In this document: positions 7,708 through 14,448 of the stretch, piece after piece | Numbering within the stretch: position 1 is the stretch's first letter | How the letters are laid out: each line of letters opens with the position of its first letter | NCBI GenBank assembly: GCA_023412855.1 | Contig: JAEZRJ010000046.1 | Location: forward strand, 1 to 18,347 | From: Bacillota bacterium | Lineage (GTDB): Bacteria > Bacillota > Clostridia > Lachnospirales > Lachnospiraceae | Reading direction: 5' to 3' | DNA length: 18,347 bases | The notes under the pieces: generated by a model | Databases searched by the model: none | What the model was told of the DNA's origin: nothing | What the model saw: only the letters and a program-made list of their open reading frames with translations | Made by a program: the position numbers and the translations under genes

Positions 7708-9003
7708 ATGAGCGACAACTATAAGAAATTAGTTCCCTGCATTTATTTGTATAAGGGCAATGCGGTCAAGAATTTATCGGATATTACGATTCTTGACACC
7801 AATCCGGTGAAGCTTGCCAAATTTTATGGAGATAACAATGCGGATGAGCTTTTGGTTTTCGATATGTCGAAGGGGGATGCAGAACATGACGAGGCTCTGG
7901 ATATTATAAAGGAAATATGCCAGAACACGGAAATACCGGTAACGGGAGCGGGCAATATCCACCGGATGGAGGATATTAAGAAACTGCTTTATGCAGGCTG
8001 CAAAAAAGCCGCCTTGAATTATTCCAGGCCTGAAAACATTGAAATCACACAAGAGGTTTCTTTAAAATTCGGCAAGGAAAAGATTGCTGCATGTTTTATA
8101 GATACGGAGGAGCTTCTTCAAAACAAGGAAATGATTGAAAACTATGTGGATGAACTGATTCTTTTGAAGGAAAGCTCCATAAGAGAAAGTGTCCAAAAAT
8201 GGGATGGAGAGACGAAGATTCTCGTGTCCTTGCCTGAGGTTTCCCTGGATAAGCTGATTGAGATTCTTTCTGTGCCTTCCATATGCGGCATTACCGGTCA
8301 TGCCATCAACGAAAACGCCAAGGAACTTCCGGCGATCAAATCGCTGTGTCAGGGTAACGGAATTCGCGTGAACGCCTTGGAAGCAGCATTTCAATGGTCC
8401 GATTTCAAGTTAAATTCCGACGGGCATATAACTGTTGTAGTTCAGGATTATAAGACCGATCAAGTTCTTATGGTAGCCTATATGAATGAAGAAGCTTATA
8501 ACGCTACCGTTCACACCGGCAAGATGACCTATTACAGCCGGAGCCGGGACGAATTGTGGATAAAAGGCGATACCAGCGGACATTACCAGTATGTGAAATC
8601 GCTGACGGCAGACTGCGATATGGACACGATTCTGGCAAAGGTTTCTCAGGTCGGTGCGGCCTGCCATACCGGAAGTCATTCCTGTTTCTTCAACGAAATC
8701 TTGAAAAAAGAATACGATGAAACGAATCCTCTTAAGGTGTTCGAAGCTGTTATGAATGTTATCATGGACAGGAAGGTACACCCGAAGGAAGGTTCTTATA
8801 CCAATTATCTGTTCGAGAAGGGAATCGACAAGATATTGAAAAAGCTGGGAGAAGAGGCAACTGAAATCGTCATAGCTTCCAAGAACCCCAATTCCAACGA
8901 AATCAAATATGAGATTTCTGATTTTCTCTATCATATGATGGTTCTGATGGCAGAAAAGGGAGTGACTTGGGAGGAAATTACAGAAGAACTGGCAAAAAGA
9001 TAA
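7708..9003 (+). CDS. hisIE: HisIE with an extra N-terminal HisA/HisF-like domain
   Basis: A 431-residue, three-part protein; plain HisIE is about 200 residues. Residues 225-330 are HisI, phosphoribosyl-AMP cyclohydrolase, with the metal motif DCDMD (302-306) and CHTGSHSC (319-326). Residues 345-431 are HisE, phosphoribosyl-ATP pyrophosphohydrolase, with the EEATE helix (382-386) and SDFLYH (404-409). Residues 1-222 resemble a HisA/HisF half-barrel enzyme: LVPCIYLYKGNAVKN aligns with the HisF start PCLDVKDGRVVKG, ADELLVFDMSKG with its second strand, and VTGAGNIHRMEDIKKLLYAGCKKAALN with the phosphate-loop region. The catalytic Asp of HisF (CLD) is Tyr13 here, and a second catalytic Asp is not found, so this part is probably not an active cyclase. 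I believe such long HisIE proteins occur in other Lachnospiraceae. The ribosome site is AAAAAGGAG, 7 bases from the ATG. Confidence 0.93.
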   Translation: MSDNYKKLVPCIYLYKGNAVKNLSDITILDTNPVKLAKFYGDNNADELLVFDMSKGDAEHDEALDIIKEICQNTEIPVTGAGNIHRMEDIKKLLYAGCKKAALNYSRPENIEITQEVSLKFGKEKIAACFIDTEELLQNKEMIENYVDELILLKESSIRESVQKWDGETKILVSLPEVSLDKLIEILSVPSICGITGHAINENAKELPAIKSLCQGNGIRVNALEAAFQWSDFKLNSDGHITVVVQDYKTDQVLMVAYMNEEAYNATVHTGKMTYYSRSRDELWIKGDTSGHYQYVKSLTADCDMDTILAKVSQVGAACHTGSHSCFFNEILKKEYDETNPLKVFEAVMNVIMDRKVHPKEGSYTNYLFEKGIDKILKKLGEEATEIVIASKNPNSNEIKYEISDFLYHMMVLMAEKGVTWEEITEELAKR

Positions 9004-9031
9004 TGATAAAGGACAATTAAGTTAATATTAT

Positions 9032-9105
9032 AAAAATCTCCGAACCGAATTTTAGCATATTAATATGTTGATATTGATATGTGCATGCCGGGCCGGAGAT
9101 TTTTT
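9032..9105 (+). terminator. Hairpin terminator of the his operon
   Basis: AAAAATCTCCG (9032-9042) pairs perfectly with CGGAGATTTTT (9094-9104), an 11-bp stem ending in a T run. The enclosed 51 bases are long for a simple terminator loop but can fold further: CATATTAATATG (9056-9067) is a palindrome, and GCAT at 9055-9058 can pair with ATGC at 9085-9088. It starts 28 bases after the hisIE stop. The A/T symmetry of the stem would allow some function in both directions. Confidence 0.65.
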
Positions 9106-9159
9106 ATATCATAGGAAAGACCTTGCTGCTTTAATGTGTGGAGCACACTTTTGTTCTTA

Positions 9160-9196
9160 AACAACGAGCAATACGTTTCGCGTATTGCTCGTTGTT
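9160..9196 (-). terminator. Strong hairpin downstream of the purine permease
   Basis: AACAACGAGCAATACG (9160-9175) and CGTATTGCTCGTTGTT (9181-9196) form a perfect 16-bp stem with a 5-base loop. It starts about 32 bases past the permease stop, the right place for a terminator, but neither side has a convincing run of T, so it could instead be an mRNA-stabilising hairpin. Confidence 0.5.
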
Positions 9197-9227
9197 GAGA
9201 TTCTATATAAAGCTTTATTAAAATCTA

Positions 9228-10646
9228 CTATATGATTGCAAGTATTACAAAGTTCAAAATGAACAGAGCCGTACTCACCCAAAGAATCGGATGAATGCTC
9301 TTAGCCTCGCCGCGCAGACATTTTACGATGCAGTAGAAGATGAAGCCTGCTGCGATACCGTAGGAAATGCTGTAGCACAAAGCCATAAAGATACCTGCAA
9401 AGAATGCAGGAACCGCTTCTGCCAAATCGTCCCATTTGATGCTAGCAAAAGAGGAAAGCATCATAATGCCTACCATAATGAGGGCAGGAGCAGTAGCTTG
9501 CGTAGGAACGATTCCCACAACAGGAGCTAAGAAAATGCTGAGCAGGAACATAATCGCCGTTACAAGAGAGGTCAGACCGGTACGTCCGCCTGCACCGATG
9601 CCTGCTGCACTTTCCACATAGGTGGTAGTGTTGGAGGTACCGAAAATTGCACCGATGGAAGTAGCAATGGAGTCTGCGAACAATGCGCGGTCCATTTTGG
9701 ATTTGAAGCCGCTGGAGCTGTCCATTTCCGCTTGATCTTTTTCACTGAAAATGCCCGTACGGCGTCCCGTACCGATGAATGTTCCGATGGTGTCAAAAGT
9801 ATCGGAAAGGCTGAATGCAAAAATCGTCATAAGAACTAATGGAAGTTTCGTGATATCCGAAAAGAGAGATAACATTCCGGCTGCCCCGAAAGCTGCACCG
9901 ATGGTTGTCCCAAGCTCCGAAAAAGAGGTTCCGATGTTCGATGCGATGCCAATCTGGCTCAGATCTACAATTCCCATGAACACGCCGACTATCGTGGAAA
10001 GAATAATGCTTACAAAGATAGCTCCCGGCACCTTCTTGATAACGAGTACTACCATCAAAATAAGTGAAATCAGGGAAAGAAGTATCGGAAGAGTATTGAA
10101 GGTTGCCAAAGCGGGAACGATACTGGAATCTGCAACGACTGTTCCGCTATCAAAAACAACATTTCTGCCCGGATCGGAGGTAAAGCTCAATAAGCCTGCA
10201 TTTTTAATTCCTATGTAAGCGATGAAAATGCCGATACCGCCGCCGATAGCGTGTTGAAGGCTTACGGGAATCGCTTTAATAATAGATTTGCGGATTTTGG
10301 TAACCGTGATGATGACGTTAATAATACCGCAGATAAATACCATGGCGAGAGCTTGCTGCCATGTAAAGCCCAGACCGAAGCATACGGTATAGGTAAAGAA
10401 TGCATTAAGCCCCATACCCGGAGCTTGCGCATAAGGAACGTTAGCGAAAAGCGCCATAACCAGCGTACCTACAGCGGAAGCGAAAATGGTTGCGAGAAAT
10501 ACTGCACCATAAGGGATGCCAGTTTGGGAAAGCATTGCCGGATTAATGAACAGAATATATGCCATTGCAAAAAATGTGGTAAGTCCGGCCAGAACTTCCG
10601 TAGCTACGGTGGTATTGTTCTGTTTCAGTTTGAATAGTTTCTCCAT
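9228..10646 (-). CDS. NCS2 family purine (guanine/hypoxanthine) permease, AzgA/PbuG-like
   Basis: A 472-residue integral membrane transporter with about a dozen or more hydrophobic segments, the usual size for the AzgA-type branch of the NCS2 family, which imports purine bases with protons. Family signatures are TTFFAMAYILFINPAML near the N-terminus, AQAPGMGLNAFF (73-84), the hairpin-helix motif SDTFDTIGT (281-289) and ESAAGIGAGGRTGL later. B. subtilis PbuG/PbuO and E. coli GhxP/AdeP belong to this branch; substrate choice between guanine/hypoxanthine and adenine cannot be settled by eye. The ATG has an AAGGAG site 7 bases upstream. It is transcribed away from the chemoreceptor gene's 3' end, separated by a terminator, so it is likely its own unit. 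No canonical guanine riboswitch is visible in the leader. Confidence 0.93.
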   Translation of the reverse strand: MEKLFKLKQNNTTVATEVLAGLTTFFAMAYILFINPAMLSQTGIPYGAVFLATIFASAVGTLVMALFANVPYAQAPGMGLNAFFTYTVCFGLGFTWQQALAMVFICGIINVIITVTKIRKSIIKAIPVSLQHAIGGGIGIFIAYIGIKNAGLLSFTSDPGRNVVFDSGTVVADSSIVPALATFNTLPILLSLISLILMVVLVIKKVPGAIFVSIILSTIVGVFMGIVDLSQIGIASNIGTSFSELGTTIGAAFGAAGMLSLFSDITKLPLVLMTIFAFSLSDTFDTIGTFIGTGRRTGIFSEKDQAEMDSSSGFKSKMDRALFADSIATSIGAIFGTSNTTTYVESAAGIGAGGRTGLTSLVTAIMFLLSIFLAPVVGIVPTQATAPALIMVGIMMLSSFASIKWDDLAEAVPAFFAGIFMALCYSISYGIAAGFIFYCIVKCLRGEAKSIHPILWVSTALFILNFVILAII

Positions 10647-10683
10647 TGTTATTCTCCTTGCTTAAATAGTGTGTTTTCTTGGT

Positions 10684-10717
10684 AACAATATTCCAGCGCC
10701 CGGCATGGTTTATTGTT
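10684..10717 (-). other. Inverted repeat in the permease leader
   Basis: AACAATA (10684-10690) and TATTGTT (10711-10717) pair as 7 bp, enclosing CCA/TGG and a GC-rich core, so the permease mRNA leader can form a hairpin about 40 bases before its start codon. There is no following T run, and no purine-riboswitch core was found. Role unknown. Confidence 0.45.
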
Positions 10718-10728
10718 TGACAGAATAT

Positions 10729-10757
10729 ATCGTATACGAATGCGACAGGAAATGCAA
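10729..10757 (-). promoter_or_regulatory. Possible promoter of the purine permease
   Basis: On the minus strand TTGCAT (10757-10752) and TACGAT (10734-10729) are 17 bases apart, each 4 of 6 matches to consensus. A better -10 (TATATT, 10729-10724) lacks a good -35 at the right distance. A 10-bp palindrome TCGTATACGA (10730-10739) overlaps the -10 region and could be an operator. Confidence 0.35.
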
Positions 10758-10811
10758 TCTTTTTGTTGTGATTTTTTTAATATTTTTAATATATTTTTAA
10801 GATTTCAGATA

Positions 10812-10852
10812 AAAAGGGCAAAAAACTCGTTTTGCGCGTTTTTTGCCCTTTT
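10812..10852 (-). terminator. Intrinsic terminator of the chemoreceptor gene
   Basis: AAAAGGGCAAAAAAC (10812-10826) and GTTTTTTGCCCTTTT (10838-10852) form a perfect 15-bp stem, followed after one mismatch by two inner G-C pairs and a 5-base loop. It begins 27 bases past the chemoreceptor stop. Because the stem has A runs on one side and T runs on the other, it may end transcription in both directions. Confidence 0.8.
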
Positions 10853-10879
10853 GCATCTTATTCTTTCGATAGCTTATTT

Positions 10880-12673
10880 TTATATCTTATACTTTTTCAA
10901 ATCGTCCTGGAACGCCTTAATCATAGAATCGAAGACAGAAATCTGTTTAGTCAGTTCGTTGATCTGATCCACATAAATAGCCACGTTAGAACTTGCCTCC
11001 TCCGTAGAAGCAGAGTTCTCTTCAGCAATAGCCGCAAGATTTTGAATGCTGTCGAACAAGGAGGATATATGGTCCGCCTCTTTTTTTAAGTCGAGGGATG
11101 TCTGGATCATAAGACCCGAAACCCCTTTTAAGTTGTCATTGGAATGATTGGAGGTAGCCACCGCTTCCATAAGGGAGGTATTCTCTGTCTCCAGAATGGT
11201 ATACTGGGTGTCGATACCTACAACCACTTCACCTACGCTGGAAACGAAGTTGGTGAGGTTAATGTTAATTTCCTCTACCGCGTTGTTTGTTTCCTCAGAA
11301 AGCTTGCGAACCTCCTCAGCAACAACCGTAAAGCCCCTGCCGGCTTCCCCGGCTCTGGCTGCTTCGATAGAAGCGTTCAAAGCGAGAAGATTGATCTGCT
11401 TTGCGATGCCCGAAACGATAGAGACGATTTCAGTAATGTTAGCGGCATTATTTTGCAGCTCGTTGCTGTTATCTTTTATCTTGCCGAATTTATCCAGCAC
11501 TTGATTGATTTGCGCTGCCGTATTCTTTACGTTGAGGAAACTGTTCTCGATGCTGCTCACCGCATTTTCAATTTCTGCTTTGTTCTTCTGGCTTTCGTCG
11601 GAGATACGTGTAATGTTACCGATGCTTTGGTTCAGTACTGAAACGACATTTTCCGTATCCTCTGCCTGCGTAGTAGCCGCTACAGCAACCTCGTCCAAAA
11701 CATCCGTGATATCGTTGGAGGTGGACTGCATGGTGGAAGCGATGCCGGAAAGCGAGTTATTGAAAGTATACATCTCATCGACAATAGCGTTGAACTCGAT
11801 AAAATCCTTCTGAACCACGGCTTTTAAGCTGTTAATAACTTCCATGAGCTTTTCGTTCTCATCTTGGGAGTGAAGTTCTACGTTTTCAGAAAACGTTCTG
11901 TTGGCCAGGCTTTGAAGCTCTGCTGCAATCAGTTTGGCAGGCCTGCTGATGACATAAGAAGAAATCAAAGAAATCGCACAGGTGGAAACCGCGAGTATCG
12001 CGGACTTTGCAGGATCGTTAAAAAGTACGAAGCCGAGGGCTCCGATCAAAACGGTATTGAGCAGGGCAAGCTTCTGAGAGCTTCTCTTTAAAAAACCGAG
12101 GGAGAGAATCTGATTGAAACGAAAACGCTTAGTATACTGTATTTCCTTTTCAAAGGTCAGCTTCAAATGAATTTCGCCGGCGGACTTGCTTAGAACTTCT
12201 GTCTTAATATCTTCCTTGAAGTAGTTGGAAACGCCTTTTAACAAACCTACCAGATAGTCGCCCATTCCGCGCTTAGAGCGGTAAATGAAAAGAGTTTCTC
12301 TGGAGGAGATCGGCTGTAAATCCAAAATAGGAGGAACGGCGCCTTTAAAACGGCGCATAACGATAATATGTACATCATTCATGGATTTTAAAAACTGGTA
12401 AGCACCTTCGTGGCGGAAAAAGCCGGGGTAAATGCGGCTGAATGTCTTGATATTTTCTTCGCCCATAAGCCCCCATATTTCCTGATGATTTTTTCCGACA
12501 CTGTTGCCGATCATATCTACAAGACCGAGAGCAACGTCATCGGCAACGTCTTCGATAGGGGTGAAAATATGGTCGGAGGATAAACGATAGTGCGCCAATG
12601 CACTGTTAACAACTTGATCGCCGAAGAGTTTGCGGCAGGATTCCATCCATGAAGAAACTACGGTACCTTTCAT
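10880..12673 (-). CDS. Methyl-accepting chemotaxis protein with N-terminal H-NOX heme sensor
   Basis: A 597-residue chemoreceptor. Residues 1-180 are a heme-nitric oxide/oxygen-binding (H-NOX) domain: proximal ligand His102 (DVH), Pro115 (VPP) that distorts the heme, and the YxSxR propionate clamp Tyr131/Ser133/Arg135. The distal pocket keeps Trp9, Asn74 and Tyr140, the hydrogen-bonding trio known from the oxygen-binding H-NOX of Thermoanaerobacter; numbering coincides exactly. Two transmembrane helices (about 202-218 and 224-243) are joined by a loop of about five residues, so there is no external sensor and both ends are cytoplasmic. No clear HAMP domain follows. The signalling hairpin tip, which contacts CheA/CheW, is at 427-448 (INLLALNASIEAARAG). 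The C-terminus has no CheR-binding pentapeptide. The second ATG is the start: AAAGGAG lies 9 bases before it and overlaps the first ATG at 12694. Ligand is inferred to be O2 and/or NO. Confidence 0.93.
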   Translation of the reverse strand: MKGTVVSSWMESCRKLFGDQVVNSALAHYRLSSDHIFTPIEDVADDVALGLVDMIGNSVGKNHQEIWGLMGEENIKTFSRIYPGFFRHEGAYQFLKSMNDVHIIVMRRFKGAVPPILDLQPISSRETLFIYRSKRGMGDYLVGLLKGVSNYFKEDIKTEVLSKSAGEIHLKLTFEKEIQYTKRFRFNQILSLGFLKRSSQKLALLNTVLIGALGFVLFNDPAKSAILAVSTCAISLISSYVISRPAKLIAAELQSLANRTFSENVELHSQDENEKLMEVINSLKAVVQKDFIEFNAIVDEMYTFNNSLSGIASTMQSTSNDITDVLDEVAVAATTQAEDTENVVSVLNQSIGNITRISDESQKNKAEIENAVSSIENSFLNVKNTAAQINQVLDKFGKIKDNSNELQNNAANITEIVSIVSGIAKQINLLALNASIEAARAGEAGRGFTVVAEEVRKLSEETNNAVEEININLTNFVSSVGEVVVGIDTQYTILETENTSLMEAVATSNHSNDNLKGVSGLMIQTSLDLKKEADHISSLFDSIQNLAAIAEENSASTEEASSNVAIYVDQINELTKQISVFDSMIKAFQDDLKKYKI

Positions 12674-12766
12674 AATAAATATCTCCTTTGTCATAAGATT
12701 TCTTCGTATTTATTTCTATATTTAAAACTAAAAAACTATCATGGCATTACTGTATGAGTTGAATTC

Positions 12767-12795
12767 ATTTTACTATAGAAAGGGGAAAATATCAA
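12767..12795 (-). promoter_or_regulatory. Sigma-A-type promoter of the H-NOX chemoreceptor
   Basis: On the minus strand TTGATA (12795-12790) and TAAAAT (12772-12767) are exactly 17 bases apart, each 5 of 6 matches to consensus. The leader to the start codon would be about 87 bases. No clear sigma-28 flagellar promoter was found. Confidence 0.6.
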
Positions 12796-12833
12796 AGAAT
12801 ATTTTGTTTGATCTTCAGATATTTCGGAAGTTA

Positions 12834-12986
12834 TTGTTACTGTTCACACAGTAGCTTAACATTTACTGTTAAGCTGCGTAAGAAAATGATTCAAGAGATG
12901 ATTTCTGCTTCGCGGAGCGAATTTAAATGCCAAATTTTTGCATTGCAGGAATCATGCGTTGCGGTGAACGGAGTGAACAGTAACAA
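12834..12986. repeat. Structured intergenic element with 14-bp terminal inverted repeat
   Basis: TTGTTACTGTTCAC (12834-12847) and GTGAACAGTAACAA (12973-12986) are perfect reverse complements. Between them are a hairpin of AGCTTAAC/GTTAAGCT (12853-12860 with 12868-12875, extendable to 10 bp with a wobble), and an 11-bp near-perfect stem (12898-12908 with 12945-12955, one G-T wobble) that itself encloses two smaller hairpins: TTCGC/GCGAA (12909-12921) and AATGC/GCATT (12926-12944). No clear target-site duplication flanks it and no convincing ORF lies inside. It could be a MITE-like or palindromic intergenic repeat, or a structured RNA. Confidence 0.6.
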
Positions 12987-12998
12987 GGCATTTCCGGT

Positions 12999-13027
12999 TC
13001 ATAAATGGAGTGGAGATTCCATATATT
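12999..13027 (+). promoter_or_regulatory. Possible sporulation (sigma-E/G-like) promoter of pdaA
   Basis: TCATAAA (12999-13005) and CATATATT (13020-13027), 14 bases apart, resemble the mother-cell sigma-E pattern (KMATATT, CATACAMT). Spacing is right and the start codon lies 26 bases further on. Matches are imperfect, and the related sigma-G pattern fits slightly worse. Confidence 0.35.
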
Positions 13028-13053
13028 GTTACAAAGATTTTTAGGAAGAATAT

Positions 13054-13869
13054 ATGCAGCTTAAACAATTGATTCATAAGAAAGTAATCTTAGTACTGTT
13101 GTTTTTAATTTCTATGTTTTTTATAGGAAGGGCACTGGGATATGTGAAAGAGAGAGTGATGCCGGCCTCGGCAATCGCTGCAGAATGTGAAAATTGGGGG
13201 CTTGGAGGGTACGGGAACGAGACACAGCCTACGGGGATAGCGTCCGCAGAAGAATTGAAGAAATATGACACTTATTTCGTAGGGGATAAGGGAGAGAAGG
13301 TTATCTACCTTACGTTTGATGCGGGATATGAAAATGGAAATACAGAACCGATTTTGGATGCGCTGAAAAAACATAATGCACCGGCCACCTTTTTTATTGT
13401 GGGGCATTACCTGGAATCAGCTCCTGAGCTGGTAAAGAGGATGGTGGCGGAAGGACATTGTGTCGGGAATCATACATATCATCATCTGGATATGTCTAAA
13501 ATTTCGGATATGGCTTCCTTTCGGAAGGAAATGGACGGGGTAGCCGACTTATTCCGGCAGATAACAGGAAAGGAACTTAGTATGTATTATCGTCCGCCTC
13601 AGGGGAAGTATAGCGTTGAAAATTTAAAGATGGCGAAGGAGATGGGGTATAAGACTTTCTTTTGGAGCCTCGCCTATGTGGACTGGTATCAGGATAAACA
13701 ACCTACGAAGGAAGAAGCTTTTTCAAAGCTGGTAGGGCGGATTCACCCGGGGGCTATCGTTCTGTTACATAGTACTTCACAGACGAATGGGGAGATTCTG
13801 GATGAGCTTTTAACGAAGTGGGAAGAGATGGGATATAGCTTTAGACCTTTGTCGGATTTGACAGAATGA
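13054..13869 (+). CDS. pdaA: Delta-lactam-biosynthetic de-N-acetylase PdaA-like polysaccharide deacetylase
   Basis: A 271-residue carbohydrate esterase family 4 enzyme. A single N-terminal hydrophobic segment (11-29) should act as signal anchor, placing the catalytic domain outside the membrane. PdaA removes the N-acetyl group from muramic acid to allow muramic delta-lactam formation in spore cortex. PdaA-type marks are NWGLG (47-51), TFDAGYEN (87-94, catalytic Asp89; the second Asp of typical CE4 enzymes is replaced, here by Ala90), the metal motif HxxxH (His140, His144), RPPQG (180-184), FFWSLAYVDWY (202-212) and LLHS (237-240, His239). The start has AGGAAG 5 bases upstream. It implies a spore-former. 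A generic peptidoglycan deacetylase is the alternative, but the PdaA-specific blocks make that less likely. Confidence 0.88.
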   Translation: MQLKQLIHKKVILVLLFLISMFFIGRALGYVKERVMPASAIAAECENWGLGGYGNETQPTGIASAEELKKYDTYFVGDKGEKVIYLTFDAGYENGNTEPILDALKKHNAPATFFIVGHYLESAPELVKRMVAEGHCVGNHTYHHLDMSKISDMASFRKEMDGVADLFRQITGKELSMYYRPPQGKYSVENLKMAKEMGYKTFFWSLAYVDWYQDKQPTKEEAFSKLVGRIHPGAIVLLHSTSQTNGEILDELLTKWEEMGYSFRPLSDLTE

Positions 13870-13928
13870 GAATAAATCACTTTTTTTCTGCATAGTCTTT
13901 GTTAAGTAATTGGTTAGGACGAAGCTGC

Positions 13929-14372
13929 ATGGGTAATATTTCCAGCGACCAAAAATTACAATTGGTTCAGATGATACGCGCGGAAAGCAAGGATAATAGA
14001 ATGAGAATGAGGAGTCGGGAAAGGATGCTGTACGGAACGGATATGAAATATGAGCAAGAGGAGCTGCCGCTGTATGCCAAAGGATATTACGGTGATTTTA
14101 AGGATAATAAGGATTATGAGCTTCAGGCTTTGGAAAATGGCAGGGAAAGTGCGGTCCATACTTCCTTTTCCTCCTTCAGGCTGAGACTTGTCATCGCGGT
14201 TTTGCTTTTTGCAGGCTTTTTATTCCTCGATGCCGAGGAAGGAAGTATTGCAGGCATTAGCGTAAATCAGATGAAGGAAGAGATAAATAAGGATTTCGAT
14301 ACAGGTCTGGATGAAGTAGTATTTGATTTTGAGCATAATTTCCCTTATACTCTATTTAATGATGTAAAATAA
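13929..14372 (+). CDS. Hypothetical single-pass membrane protein
   Basis: A 147-residue protein I do not recognise. Residues 1-83 are hydrophilic and charged (Arg/Met-rich near 24-33, then Asp/Glu/Tyr-rich), followed by one transmembrane helix at about 86-100 flanked by Arg84 and Arg86. That suggests a cytoplasmic N-terminus and an external C-terminal tail of about 45 residues, acidic and with VNQMKEEINKDF. The ATG at 13929 is chosen over an upstream in-frame TTG at 13899; neither has a strong ribosome site, the best being a weak TAGGAC about 10 bases before the ATG. It lies 59 bases after pdaA and before the radical SAM operon. No conserved motif or known domain was seen. Confidence 0.7.
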   Translation: MGNISSDQKLQLVQMIRAESKDNRMRMRSRERMLYGTDMKYEQEELPLYAKGYYGDFKDNKDYELQALENGRESAVHTSFSSFRLRLVIAVLLFAGFLFLDAEEGSIAGISVNQMKEEINKDFDTGLDEVVFDFEHNFPYTLFNDVK

Positions 14373-14377
14373 TTAGA

Positions 14378-14419
14378 ATGAGTAAAAACTCATAGTGAGT
14401 AAAAACACTTTTTATGAGT
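14378..14419 (+). repeat. Short direct and inverted repeats before the radical SAM gene
   Basis: Three related copies of RTGAGTAAAAAC-like sequence lie in a row (from 14378, 14395 and 14414, the last reading ATGAGTCAAAA). They create two mutually exclusive hairpins: ATGAGT/ACTCAT (14378-14383 with 14388-14393) or ACTCATA/TATGAGT (14388-14394 with 14413-14419). The second ends about 21 bases before the ribosome site of the next gene. Confidence 0.7.
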
Positions 14420-14448
14420 CAAAATACTTATAAAGAGATAGGAGTATT

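Larger units (their letters stand above)
9004..9227. other. Convergent intergenic region, his operon / purine permease
   Basis: 224 bases between the converging ends of hisIE and the permease gene. It contains the two hairpins listed separately and a minor 5-bp hairpin with TTTT (9136-9152). No gene is seen. Confidence 0.8.

Noticed and set aside
8410..8934. A 174-codon ORF antisense to hisIE
   Set aside because: It mirrors a well-supported HisI/HisE coding region, has no ribosome site of note and no recognisable domain.
9136..9152. Small hairpin GTGTG/CACAC followed by TTTT as a terminator
   Set aside because: Only five pairs with a three-base loop; too weak beside the two larger hairpins nearby.
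11144..11641. Long + strand ORFs opposite the chemoreceptor signalling domain
   Set aside because: They are open because of the codon bias of the opposite, clearly real gene; no start signals or motifs.
12674..12694. Upstream ATG at 12694 as the chemoreceptor start
   Set aside because: It overlaps the AAAGGAG ribosome site of the next ATG, and H-NOX domains typically begin MKG as that second start does.
12808..13044. A 78-codon ORF on the + strand in the divergent intergenic region
   Set aside because: It runs through the inverted repeats and the pdaA promoter region, has no ribosome site and no protein-like composition; the open frame looks accidental.
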